From: Sedimentisphaerales bacterium
GTDB lineage: Bacteria; Planctomycetota; Phycisphaerae; Sedimentisphaerales; Anaerobacaceae
DNA: 64,000 nucleotides
Assembly (NCBI GenBank): GCA_016930645.1
Contig: JAFGGH010000046.1
Location: 1-64,000, forward strand
Direction: 5' to 3'
Under the pieces are notes generated by a model. It worked only from the letters and a program-made list of their open reading frames with translations, was not told the origin of the DNA and ran no database searches. Shown here piece by piece: positions 37,096 to 46,736 of this stretch (position 1 is its first letter; each line of letters opens with the position of its first letter). The translations under genes were made by a program, and so were the position numbers.

Positions 37096-38583
37096 ATGAA
37101 TCGGATAAATAATGGTGTGACGGGTATTTCAAATGAGCGAACGCAAATAAAAGAGCATGTTTTTCTGATAATGACAGCCAAGGCTGTGTGGGTTCTCAGC
37201 AACTTCGTTATTCATGTCGGCGTCGGCAGGCTGTTAGGGCCTGTACAATATGGTGAATTTGGTGTGATTCTTTCGATATTGTCCATTGGTTTTCTGGTTC
37301 TTGGAAACGGCCTCAGGCAGGCGATAGTAAAATATGTTGCTGAGTCACCTGAATCCAATGGTGCAATGGCAAGGACGGGACTTGTTATGCAGCTTATATT
37401 CTCTTTGATTATAACGGCAGGCATAATAGTTTTTGCAGAACTAATTGCTACAGCCCTGCATGATAAGTCAATTACCAATCTTATCCGCCTGTCTGCTTTG
37501 ACTTTGCCTTTTATCGGGTTGATTTATACGTATGTTGCCGAGCTTGAAGGTAAAAGGCGGTTTGGTAAAACAGCGTTGGTTACAATTACGTATTCAGTCA
37601 GCAAAGTCGTACTTGTTTTTATATTAGTAGGTTACGGATTTAAACTATACGGCGCCATCACCGGCTATGTGCTGGCTACTATATTGTCAGCGCTTGTAGC
37701 GATATACTTTTGTCCACGGCATAGAAAGACAGGTAAATCGGGAATAATAAAATTACTGAAATTCGGTTTTCCTACATTATTATTTTTCGTTGGTATGGCT
37801 TTGTTGATGAATATTGACATTATGTTTGTCAAATCAATGCTTGTTGACGGTGACAAGACAGGCTTTTATTCCTCAGCGCGTGCGTTGTCGAGGGTTGTTT
37901 ATTTTGTTTTTCAGGCTTTTGCTATTGTCTTGCTCCCTACAATATCGAAGTCCTTTAAGAACAATGATATGAAACTGGTCAGGCAGCATATTTGTGAATC
38001 TTTCAGGTATATACTGGTTTTCCTGGTTCCGATAGCTGCAATAGTGTGTGCAAGCTCAAAGGAGATTATATCTCTGTTCTATGGTAATGATTATAGCCCC
38101 GGGGCGGCATCTTTGAGTGTTCTGATTTTTGGAATGTCTTTTCTTGCGTTAGCACTTGTTTTAGCTGCAATAATCCAGGGTTACGGCAAGCCTGCTGTTC
38201 CGATGTATGTTCTGCTTTCCCTGATACCTGTGGTTATTTGCTTAAATATTATTTTGATACCGAGGTATGAGCTTGTTGGAGCTGCTTTGGCTACCAGTAT
38301 AACCTGCTTCTTAGGTTTTGCAGCTATGGCAATTTATGTTATCAAGGAATTTTCTGTCTTAATTAGTATTCTCTCGCTTTTAAGAGTAGTTGCTGCATCT
38401 GTTGTTATTTACTTTATCACAGTACAGTTTCTGCTGAGCGGCTATTTATTGCCTGTTTACCTGGCCGGGGTCTTTTGTGTTTATTTCTTTATGCTTTTTG
38501 TTTTAGGGGAGCTGACCGCTCAGGACCTTGCTTTTATTAAAGAAATCAGATTTAGACTCGGTCCGGAAAAGGCGGATTTATGA
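37096..38583 (+). CDS. Flippase, MOP superfamily (second in cluster)
   Basis: 495 aa polytopic; VGRLLGPVQYGEFGVILSILSIGFLVLGNGLRQAIVKYVAE. Confidence 0.88.
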   Translation: MNRINNGVTGISNERTQIKEHVFLIMTAKAVWVLSNFVIHVGVGRLLGPVQYGEFGVILSILSIGFLVLGNGLRQAIVKYVAESPESNGAMARTGLVMQLIFSLIITAGIIVFAELIATALHDKSITNLIRLSALTLPFIGLIYTYVAELEGKRRFGKTALVTITYSVSKVVLVFILVGYGFKLYGAITGYVLATILSALVAIYFCPRHRKTGKSGIIKLLKFGFPTLLFFVGMALLMNIDIMFVKSMLVDGDKTGFYSSARALSRVVYFVFQAFAIVLLPTISKSFKNNDMKLVRQHICESFRYILVFLVPIAAIVCASSKEIISLFYGNDYSPGAASLSVLIFGMSFLALALVLAAIIQGYGKPAVPMYVLLSLIPVVICLNIILIPRYELVGAALATSITCFLGFAAMAIYVIKEFSVLISILSLLRVVAASVVIYFITVQFLLSGYLLPVYLAGVFCVYFFMLFVLGELTAQDLAFIKEIRFRLGPEKADL

Positions 38584-39752
38584 ATTTGAAAGCTTACACA
38601 AAGGAACTATTGCCTAAAATCATAAACTATAGATTGGCACGGCTTGGCCTGGTTAAGGTTACTAATCCTATTACACTGACTTTTTCAGTAACAAATGTAT
38701 GCCAGTCACGCTGCAAAACCTGCAAGATATGGCAGCTTTACCTTGATAATCCCGAAAAGAGAAAAGAAGAGCTGACGCTCGATGAGATTAAAAAAGTTTT
38801 TAAGAGCTTGGGACATATTTACTTTTTGAATATCAGCGGCGGTGAGCCGTTTTTGCGAAAGGATTTGCCTGAAATTATTGAGCTGGCTATGAGGTACTTA
38901 AAGCCCGGCATTGTGCATATCCCAACCAATGCCATAGCCTCGGAGGCTGTCGAGCGACAAACCAGAAAGATACTTGAAATTATTACAAAATATAATTCAA
39001 AGGTGCCTCTTACCGTAAAACCTTCATTCGATGGAATCGGCGATGAGCACGACAGGATACGCGGAGTAAAAGGCAACTTTCAAAAGGTTCTTGATACCGT
39101 GTCACGTTTGAAAAAAATAAATGAAGAATATCCTTTATTACATATTGAGCTTGGTACTGTGGTTTCAAATGAGAATGTTGACCATTTAGATGAGATAGCC
39201 GACTATGCCCATTCACTTGGAATCGAAAGCTATCGAAATGAGATAGCAGAGCAAAGGGCGGAATTTTTCAATAAACAGGACCCTATTACACCGACCGGGC
39301 AGGAATATGAAAAGCTGATGAAGGATTTTTCAGAAAAGATTAGAAAAAACATCGCAAAAAAACGCAGGCTAACCCGACTGACCGAATCGTTAAGACTTGT
39401 TTATTACCAAATCGCCGCAAGAATAATGCAGGAGCAGAGACAGGTTATACCCTGTTACGGCGGCATTTCAAATGTTCATATAAGCCCTTATGGTGATGTC
39501 TGGCCTTGCTGTGTGCTGGGTTATGATAAATCGATGGGTAATCTTAAAGATGTTGATTATGACTTCAAAAAAATCTGGCACAGCGAAAAAGCAAAGGAGA
39601 TAAGGCAATCCATCAAGCGCGGTGAATGCTGGTGTCCCCTGGCAAACCAGGCTTATTCGAATATTCTGATAAGCCCGAAGACAAATCTTATGATATTTAA
39701 GAATATAGTCAAATATATGCTTTTGAGGAAAAATAATGAAAAAAACTGTTAG
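38580..39752 (+). CDS. Radical SAM protein with SPASM-like C-terminal cysteines
   Basis: 390 aa; TNVCQSRCKTCKIW (CxxxCxxC), YFLNISGGEPFLRKDL; CYGGISNVHISPYGDVWPCCVLGYDKSMGNLKDV; overlaps upstream gene (ATGA). Confidence 0.88.
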   Translation: MNLKAYTKELLPKIINYRLARLGLVKVTNPITLTFSVTNVCQSRCKTCKIWQLYLDNPEKRKEELTLDEIKKVFKSLGHIYFLNISGGEPFLRKDLPEIIELAMRYLKPGIVHIPTNAIASEAVERQTRKILEIITKYNSKVPLTVKPSFDGIGDEHDRIRGVKGNFQKVLDTVSRLKKINEEYPLLHIELGTVVSNENVDHLDEIADYAHSLGIESYRNEIAEQRAEFFNKQDPITPTGQEYEKLMKDFSEKIRKNIAKKRRLTRLTESLRLVYYQIAARIMQEQRQVIPCYGGISNVHISPYGDVWPCCVLGYDKSMGNLKDVDYDFKKIWHSEKAKEIRQSIKRGECWCPLANQAYSNILISPKTNLMIFKNIVKYMLLRKNNEKNC

Positions 39753-42471
39753 TATTTTCTTAGGTTCATTGATAAGCGGTTTAAGCGGGGCGGCGTTGAT
39801 GGCGTTAATTGTTTTCCTGGTCGGCACGCCGTTTAATATAATACCTGCTCATCCCATCTTGGTAATGCTGTGGGGATTATTCATAAGTTTTGGTATCTCC
39901 TTTTGTCTGGAATATTTATCTAAGAAGAACAGTGGTATTTTGCTTAAGTTAGTCCTGGCAGCATTTGCGGGCGCCATAACAGGTTTAATCGCTAATTTTC
40001 TTTTAACAGATGGATTCGCAGGCGGAGCGATTGTGGGTTTATTATTCGGTATTTTTATCGCTATAGGTGTTCATATTGTTGATAAGCTTACAAAAGATGA
40101 GAGAAAATTCAGATATTTCGTTCTTCGGTTATTTGTAGCAGCAGTTGTTGGATTTTTATTTGGTTTAACTTCAGGCTTGATATGGGCTTTTATCGCTGGC
40201 GGTGCACATGCCGAAGGATTTGTTCTTCTTGTTATTGGTTCCATGTCTGCCTTAGGTATGGCTTGGTCTATCGGGATATTATCAGGAACACATGTTCTTA
40301 GTGAACATTTTTTAAGACCAAATTGTTTTGTTTGGGGATTATTGTTCGTTGTTTCGTGTATTGTTTTATTAAAAAGTGTTGATTTGGCTAATGACAAGTC
40401 CTGTGTGTATGAATTGACAGACCTGGGACATCACACAAAAGATGTTGTTGGTAATAAAAATTATGACAGAGCAGATATTTTTGATTTCGTAAAAAGCACA
40501 GAAACAGACAATGCAAGCAGGGATGTTGCTCTTTATCTTCTCAGCGATGATTTGGACTATGCTGTTAAAGCTAAAAACATTCTCTTAAAAGAGTGCCGCC
40601 AGCAGATGTTTACTTCACCGGCTAATAGTGTGAAATCGGTTCAGTTCGATGCTGCTCAAAGAGCATGGAGTTATCTGCAAATCAGGGATTTAGAGGGATT
40701 ATTTGGCGAGGCGGAGAATAAGGAGCTTGTTACCTGGTTTAATGATATAGTCTCAAGAGTGTTCAGCGTGGAGTGGGTTGACTGGTTATACGCGATAGCT
40801 TTTGGCAGAAAGCCGGTGGGTCCGTACGAAAACCAGGAAATCGGAGTCGCAGCATTATCGGTGCTTGCAGAATCGGTCGAACGGTATTATCCCGAAACCG
40901 CGAAAATATGCAGAGAGTATATAGATTCACATGCGGTTGTATGGAATGGAAATTTTAGAAATACCGACGACAGCGTATCTTATCATAGCTGGTGGATAAA
41001 TAGCTGCTATATGGTAGCGAAATACAGGCCCAGACCGGAACAATTAAATAATGATAACGCAAGAGAAGGCTTTGAATGGCTGTTAAAACAATGGCCTCCA
41101 AATGGTATTGCGTTAGGATATAATGATTTTCACACCGCTAATCTGGCAGACACGATGGCGATGGGGGCGTCTCTTTTTCATGACGGCAGATATAAATGGC
41201 TGGCAAATAAAATGCTATACCATGCAGATGCCGGACATGAGGAGTTTCCGGAATTCTATTTTGGTTTGGCCTTATGGGATGATTCACTGCAAGAGCAAAT
41301 TCCTTCAACAGGCTCTTGCTGTTTAAGCGGGCCTGGCCGGTTTCCTCATAATCCCGGCCCAAATATGCCGGACAAAATGGTTTTAAGAGACGGCTGGAGC
41401 GTGGATAGTCTCTATGCTCTTCTAAATCTTCGTTATTCCGGCTGGCATAAATATAAGGCAACGAACTGTGTTGTAACAGTTATCTATGGGCTTCCTTTTG
41501 TTGTTGAAGATTTGATTTCTAAAAGACACTGGTGGCTGCCTGCCGGCAGGGCGTTGTACCGAGATAAGGAAATCGACAGGATTCGTCTCAATGGTCTGCA
41601 ATTGGGTCTGGAAGGCTATGAGCTTATGATACACGACCTGTTAGATTTGGGTTCCCGGTGGCTTCAGGACCCGCCTCAATATGCGCAAATTGCTCTGTTT
41701 GAAACAACACCCGGTATTGATGTTGGCAAGACGGAGATATCAGATTGGCACAGATGGAAGCATTCAAGAGTGTCGGCTATTGTTAAGGGAGATAACAGGT
41801 ACCTTGTGATAATTGACAATGCGAAAGGGCAAAAAAAGAGAAATATAGGTTTGTCGTGGCATCTGAAAGGAAATCCGATTTTTGAAAAGGACCGTATCAG
41901 GCTGCAGCAGGGAGAATATAAATTAGATTTTGCTTATCCTCATTCCGAGTCCTGGTATCAAACAAAGATTACAGACAGTTTCGAATCAGACCCCCCGATA
42001 AGCTATATCAATGCACCGAATATAGATGTGCAAATGCTTTCAGTGGATGCTTCTCAAGCCGGATTTATCACATTTCTTTTACCTGTGATTAATGACAACA
42101 ATATGAAAATCAGCAATATTGACGTCAGAGACTTAAACGGGCAATCTGCATATCCTGAAGCAATGGGTGCAAAGATTGAGTTTTTGAGCAGCTATGAGAT
42201 ATTCGGCGCTAAATTTGAAACAGGAACATATAATTACGAAATTGCGGAAACGGATGCAGAGGTATTTCGTTTGAATATGAGAGGTCAACATGCAGAGGTC
42301 AATTATTTTAATGCTTCGAAGATAAAGTTTAGACAATTAGGTAAGCCGATTCATCTTATAGTAGATGATGTTGAGCTGACGGAAGGAACAGGCTGGAATA
42401 TCCAAGATGACGGTTTGATTGTTATATTACCTCAAAAAAACGGCAGACTTGAAGTTATATGGGCAAAGTAA
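39736..42471 (+). CDS. Fusion: N-terminal polytopic membrane region + heparinase II/III-like (alpha-toroid/beta-sandwich) region
   Basis: 911 aa; about 7 hydrophobic segments in the first ~215 aa; then VSYHSWWINSCYMVAKYRP..NDFHTANLADTMAMGASLFHDGRYKW..DKMVLRDGWSVDSLYALLNLRYSGWHKYKATNCVVTVIYGLPFVVE. Confidence 0.65.
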   Translation: MKKTVSIFLGSLISGLSGAALMALIVFLVGTPFNIIPAHPILVMLWGLFISFGISFCLEYLSKKNSGILLKLVLAAFAGAITGLIANFLLTDGFAGGAIVGLLFGIFIAIGVHIVDKLTKDERKFRYFVLRLFVAAVVGFLFGLTSGLIWAFIAGGAHAEGFVLLVIGSMSALGMAWSIGILSGTHVLSEHFLRPNCFVWGLLFVVSCIVLLKSVDLANDKSCVYELTDLGHHTKDVVGNKNYDRADIFDFVKSTETDNASRDVALYLLSDDLDYAVKAKNILLKECRQQMFTSPANSVKSVQFDAAQRAWSYLQIRDLEGLFGEAENKELVTWFNDIVSRVFSVEWVDWLYAIAFGRKPVGPYENQEIGVAALSVLAESVERYYPETAKICREYIDSHAVVWNGNFRNTDDSVSYHSWWINSCYMVAKYRPRPEQLNNDNAREGFEWLLKQWPPNGIALGYNDFHTANLADTMAMGASLFHDGRYKWLANKMLYHADAGHEEFPEFYFGLALWDDSLQEQIPSTGSCCLSGPGRFPHNPGPNMPDKMVLRDGWSVDSLYALLNLRYSGWHKYKATNCVVTVIYGLPFVVEDLISKRHWWLPAGRALYRDKEIDRIRLNGLQLGLEGYELMIHDLLDLGSRWLQDPPQYAQIALFETTPGIDVGKTEISDWHRWKHSRVSAIVKGDNRYLVIIDNAKGQKKRNIGLSWHLKGNPIFEKDRIRLQQGEYKLDFAYPHSESWYQTKITDSFESDPPISYINAPNIDVQMLSVDASQAGFITFLLPVINDNNMKISNIDVRDLNGQSAYPEAMGAKIEFLSSYEIFGAKFETGTYNYEIAETDAEVFRLNMRGQHAEVNYFNASKIKFRQLGKPIHLIVDDVELTEGTGWNIQDDGLIVILPQKNGRLEVIWAK

Positions 42472-42472
42472 T

Positions 42473-44065
42473 ATGAATTTAATGGAAACACATTCAGAAA
42501 ACCGGCATCGGACATACTGGTTATTGGCGGTAATTGTTTTAGTTTTTCTTGTTGTTACATCTTTAAATTATCCGCTTAACCAGTATGGCCACGATTACTG
42601 GGAACATTCTGCAAGCTTAAAAGAGCTGTCTGCACATCCTTTTACTCCCAGGAATCCGCATATTAACTCCGGTGTTCCGTCGCCCAGATATACTGTTTAT
42701 CTTTTGTTCTGGGCGATTGTACAGAATGTTTTCAATACGAATGTCTTCCAAACTATGGCACTTATGAGTATCGTAAATACTGTAATTCTTTTAACCGGTC
42801 TGTATTATTTCGTTAGGGAGTATTTCAGGGATAGTGCTCTTCCTTTATATGTTCTTGTTGTTATGCTTTTCTTTTGGGGTAAAGGTTTCAACTGGAGTAA
42901 TGAATACCAGTTAAGAAGTCTTATTTACAGTATCAGCTACCCTTCATCTTTCTCGTTTGCGTGTTTTTTCTGGGGCGCATACTTTATTGTCAAATATCAG
43001 CGTATCGGTGGTGCGGCTATGTACGTTCTTTCTGTTTTACTTGGCTGGGTTACGTTTCTGTGCCACCCTCCGACAGCGGCGCCATTGTTCCTGACTGCGG
43101 TAGTTTTAGCGGTTATTGAAAGGAATGTGTGTTTCAAACGACGGTTGTTTATTGCCGCGATGCCCTTTATATCTGTTTTACTAAGTCTTTTGTGGCCTTA
43201 TTTTTCTATGTACAATCTGTTTTTAGGAACAGCGCCATCTAATATTGTGAAGTCATCACTGGAAGTGGTTACAATACCTCTTGAAAGACATCCGCTTCAT
43301 TCAACAGCGCTTCTGAAAAGGCTGGGGCCGGCGCTTCTTGGGGTAATCTTTATTTGGAATTTTGCCGTTCGTAAAAAATACTGGTTAGTAAGCATTTGCT
43401 TTGTTGTGTGCGGATTTATCTATGCAGCTTCATGGTTCTATCCGGTTCCTATGGGACATCGATTCATATTTTTTACGGTTTTTTACATGCATTTAGCTAT
43501 CGCACTCGGACTGCGAGAATTAAAGCTTTTTACGGGCAGTTCAATAAAACAAGCCATGTTTGGTATAGGCGATGCGGCTGTAGTTAAACTTCTGTTTATA
43601 AGTTTAACAATATGTGCTGTTTTATATAACGTAAATCTGGTTCGTAAGAGTTACATTTATGATTTGCGACTTTCTAAGGGTACCGGTGTTTCTATGGATG
43701 ATTTTCAGTCTTTAGATATAGTTGAAAGATTTTCTTTTCTTGAGGAAATAATAGGCCCTTATGATGTTGTTATGGCAGATGAAAAAACATCCTGGGTCTT
43801 ACCGAGCTTTTGTGGAAAGGTAATTTCTGTACCGGAGCGTCATGAAAATCCTCTTATTGCTGATTCTATGCAGAGACGCAGGGACCATGCTGAATTTTTT
43901 GAACAAGGAACCACAACCGAACAAAGGGCAAATCTGCTGGATAAGTATGATGTGTCGTATATTCTTATCAATAATGATTTAGTTGACCCTCAAATTGCCG
44001 CCGAGATAGAGAAGTTAGGCACGGCTATAATAACTAAAAATAACCTGACACTTATTAAAATATGA
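42473..44065 (+). CDS. Polytopic membrane protein (GT-C/YfhO-like), unknown function
   Basis: ORF from 42419; ATG 42473 likelier. Many hydrophobic segments; N-terminal loop NYPLNQYGHDYWEHSASLKELSAHPFTPRNPHI and soluble C-terminus. Confidence 0.55.
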   Translation: MNLMETHSENRHRTYWLLAVIVLVFLVVTSLNYPLNQYGHDYWEHSASLKELSAHPFTPRNPHINSGVPSPRYTVYLLFWAIVQNVFNTNVFQTMALMSIVNTVILLTGLYYFVREYFRDSALPLYVLVVMLFFWGKGFNWSNEYQLRSLIYSISYPSSFSFACFFWGAYFIVKYQRIGGAAMYVLSVLLGWVTFLCHPPTAAPLFLTAVVLAVIERNVCFKRRLFIAAMPFISVLLSLLWPYFSMYNLFLGTAPSNIVKSSLEVVTIPLERHPLHSTALLKRLGPALLGVIFIWNFAVRKKYWLVSICFVVCGFIYAASWFYPVPMGHRFIFFTVFYMHLAIALGLRELKLFTGSSIKQAMFGIGDAAVVKLLFISLTICAVLYNVNLVRKSYIYDLRLSKGTGVSMDDFQSLDIVERFSFLEEIIGPYDVVMADEKTSWVLPSFCGKVISVPERHENPLIADSMQRRRDHAEFFEQGTTTEQRANLLDKYDVSYILINNDLVDPQIAAEIEKLGTAIITKNNLTLIKI

Positions 44066-45477
44066 CGGATATGAAAAAACAAACAATAAAAATCACGGCA
44101 CTTTGGATTCTTGGCATATGTTATTTTCTGGTGGTGATATTGTCCCTGGCCGGAGTATCAAGATACGCATACAAAAGGTATTTGAGAAAATCCTCGCTGT
44201 TAAAGTCATGGCATACGTGTGAAAAGATTATGGTTATCGAAGGCGACGACTGGGGGAGAAGCGGCTTGACAAAAAAACAGCTCGGTTCGCTTGCCAAACA
44301 GCTTGGAACCGATGAGTATATCCTGCCTTTAATTTATAATACGCACCAGCAGTGGCTTCGTGACTCGATGGAGACCGAAAACGACCTGGAGATGCTTTAT
44401 AAGGTACTTGAAAAATACAGGGATAAAAGGGGCAGGCATCCGGTTTTTACTGCCAATGTTATTGTATCAAATCCCAACCTTGAAGCGATTAAAAATAACG
44501 GATATACCGAATATATCGCAACGCCTGTCTCTGAAGCTGTTGTTGATAAATGGAAAGAAGGAATGTCTCGCCGTGTTTTTTATCCGCAGTATCATGGTTA
44601 TACCCATTTCAACCAGCACTGGTGGCTAAGGACTTTGCAGTATCCGAATTCTCTTTTGCGGAAGATTGTTGAGATGGGTATTGTCAGGCTTGACGGCATT
44701 ACCCACAGAACAAATGAAGTTGATTTTACCGGTGAATATGTTGATTGCAGTGTAACTCCCTCTGTAAGTTTTCCTCGGGAGTATCAGGAGGAAAACATAA
44801 AAACCGGGCTTGCTTTTTTTGAGAATATGCTGGGTTATAAATCGAAGTCAACAATCGCTCCTTTTTATATCTGGGATGACACTACTGAGGCTTTATGGAA
44901 TGAATATGGAATTAAATATATTCAGTGTAAAGGACAATACACGGGAAAAGATAAAGACGGTTTCTGGAACAAGGTTCAGCACATGACCGGCGAGAGAAAC
45001 AAAAACGGGCAGATATATTTAGTACGCAATTGTCACTTGGAAGTAATAGGAGAAAATCCTCCGAGATGGAAGGATACGGTTAAATGGATAGAATTTGCCT
45101 TATCCAAAAAACTCCCTGTAACTTTGGAGACACATCGCTTAAATTATGTCAGCGGAGTGGATCCTCACATGCAACAGATAGGCCTTGAAGCTATTGACTC
45201 ACTGCTTGAATATGTTACTAAACGTCATCCCGATATATTATTTTTGACATCACCGGAGCTGGGAGATCTGATAGAAACAGGACAGTTTAAAGATGTATTT
45301 ACCGGAGAGAACGTTCGGATTTCTTCTGGTTCCTGGAGTAGGTTAATGTGGTTTCTCCGCACCAGAAGTATGAAATTGATGATAGCAGGCTTATGTCTGT
45401 TCCTTTTACAAAACATCGCATTTATTTATGTATTTAAAACAGCTTTGAGCAGCCTCAGAAAAACCGAGAAAGATTAA
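44062..45477 (+). CDS. Membrane-anchored NodB/polysaccharide deacetylase-like protein, divergent
   Basis: 471 aa; N- and C-terminal TM segments; IMVIEGDDWGRSG..PVFTANVIVSNP..HGYTHFNQHWWL..STIAPFYIWDDTTEALWNEYGIKYIQ. Confidence 0.5.
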   Translation: MTDMKKQTIKITALWILGICYFLVVILSLAGVSRYAYKRYLRKSSLLKSWHTCEKIMVIEGDDWGRSGLTKKQLGSLAKQLGTDEYILPLIYNTHQQWLRDSMETENDLEMLYKVLEKYRDKRGRHPVFTANVIVSNPNLEAIKNNGYTEYIATPVSEAVVDKWKEGMSRRVFYPQYHGYTHFNQHWWLRTLQYPNSLLRKIVEMGIVRLDGITHRTNEVDFTGEYVDCSVTPSVSFPREYQEENIKTGLAFFENMLGYKSKSTIAPFYIWDDTTEALWNEYGIKYIQCKGQYTGKDKDGFWNKVQHMTGERNKNGQIYLVRNCHLEVIGENPPRWKDTVKWIEFALSKKLPVTLETHRLNYVSGVDPHMQQIGLEAIDSLLEYVTKRHPDILFLTSPELGDLIETGQFKDVFTGENVRISSGSWSRLMWFLRTRSMKLMIAGLCLFLLQNIAFIYVFKTALSSLRKTEKD

Positions 45478-45494
45478 AATAAGATAGGAAAAAA

Positions 45495-46715
45495 ATTAAA
45501 GTAGCTTTTATAGTAAATGTCTTCCCAAAACTGTCTGAGACCTTCATTCTCAACCAGATTACTGGTTTAATAGACAGAGGAAATGAAGTTGAGATTTTTT
45601 CTCATCAAAAAGGCGATACTACAAAAACACATCCTGATATAGAGAAATATAAACTTCTTGAAAAGACACATTACAGATTGCTTGTTCCTAGGAATATTAT
45701 TCTGCGGTATTTGAAAGGTTTTTGTTTATCATTCGTATTGTTATTTAGAAATCCGAATGTACTTTTTAAAAGTTTGGATTTCTTAAAATTCGGCAAAAAA
45801 GTTTTTACGCTTAGGCTGCTCTATGATGCCGTTTCGTATCTTGATTTAAAGAATTTTGACATAATCAAATGTCATTTTGGCCCTAATGGTGTCTTCGCTG
45901 CAAGGTTAAGCGAGCTTGGTATTATCAGGGGCAAGCTGGTAACTATGTTTCATGGTTATGATATAAGGCGGGGGATGGAAAGCAGCGGAAAGATTTACAA
46001 AGAGCTTTTTAATAAAGGTGATTGTTTTTTAGCAATTTCTGATTTCAGCTATCGAAGTCTGATAGATTTTGGTGCTGACGCCGGGAAAATAAAAGTCCAC
46101 CCCGTTGGAATAGATTTGGATAACTTTTCCTTTCGCTGGAACGGTTCAAAGGTTGATACTTCAAAGATTATTATCCTGACAGTTGCTCGATTAGTCGAAG
46201 AGAAAGGCTTAAAGTACGGCATCGAAGCATTAAGTATTCTGTTGAAAAGCAAGCCGGATTTGAAACTGGAGTATCGTATAATTGGTGACGGCCCGCTGCG
46301 AGGACAATTGGAGGAATTAGTCGGCGAGCTTGGATTATGTAATATTGTTTCTTTTCTTGGTTCAATGAATCGAAAAGAGGTAGCGGAACATTTGAATAAT
46401 GCGCATATTTTTCTGCTGCCGAGTGTTGCCGAAATCCTGCCGGTGTCACTGATAGAAGCCCAGGCAGCCGGTTTGCCTGCTGTAGCCACATCTATAGGTA
46501 GTGTCGGAGAAATTATCTCAGACGGCAAAACGGGTTTTATTGTTCCCGCAAGAGAACCGTATGCTGTTGCCGAAAAGCTCCTTTATCTGATTGAGCATAA
46601 AGAACTGTGGCCTGAAATGGGGCGCCTGGCGCGTCGGCATATCGAGTCAAAATACGACATAAATAAGCTGAATGACAGATTAGTTAATATTTACCAGGAA
46701 ATACTCACTAAATAA
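45495..46715 (+). CDS. Glycosyltransferase family 4 (WcaL-like), probable ATT start
   Basis: ORF track starts at 45678, but reading upstream in the same frame gives (I/M)KVAFIVNVFPKLSETFILNQITGLIDRGNEVEIFSHQKGDTTKTHPDIEKYKLLEKTHYRL, the conserved GT4 N-terminus; in-frame stop at 45480; AGGA 7 nt upstream of ATT. Confidence 0.75.
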   Translation: MKVAFIVNVFPKLSETFILNQITGLIDRGNEVEIFSHQKGDTTKTHPDIEKYKLLEKTHYRLLVPRNIILRYLKGFCLSFVLLFRNPNVLFKSLDFLKFGKKVFTLRLLYDAVSYLDLKNFDIIKCHFGPNGVFAARLSELGIIRGKLVTMFHGYDIRRGMESSGKIYKELFNKGDCFLAISDFSYRSLIDFGADAGKIKVHPVGIDLDNFSFRWNGSKVDTSKIIILTVARLVEEKGLKYGIEALSILLKSKPDLKLEYRIIGDGPLRGQLEELVGELGLCNIVSFLGSMNRKEVAEHLNNAHIFLLPSVAEILPVSLIEAQAAGLPAVATSIGSVGEIISDGKTGFIVPAREPYAVAEKLLYLIEHKELWPEMGRLARRHIESKYDINKLNDRLVNIYQEILTK

Positions 46716-46736
46716 ACCGTTTATCAAAGGTAAAAA

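Noticed and set aside
45678-46715. Treating the GT4 gene as starting at ATG 45678 (345 aa)
   Set aside because: Would delete the conserved N-terminal KVAFIVNVFPKLSETF motif that is clearly encoded upstream in the same frame.
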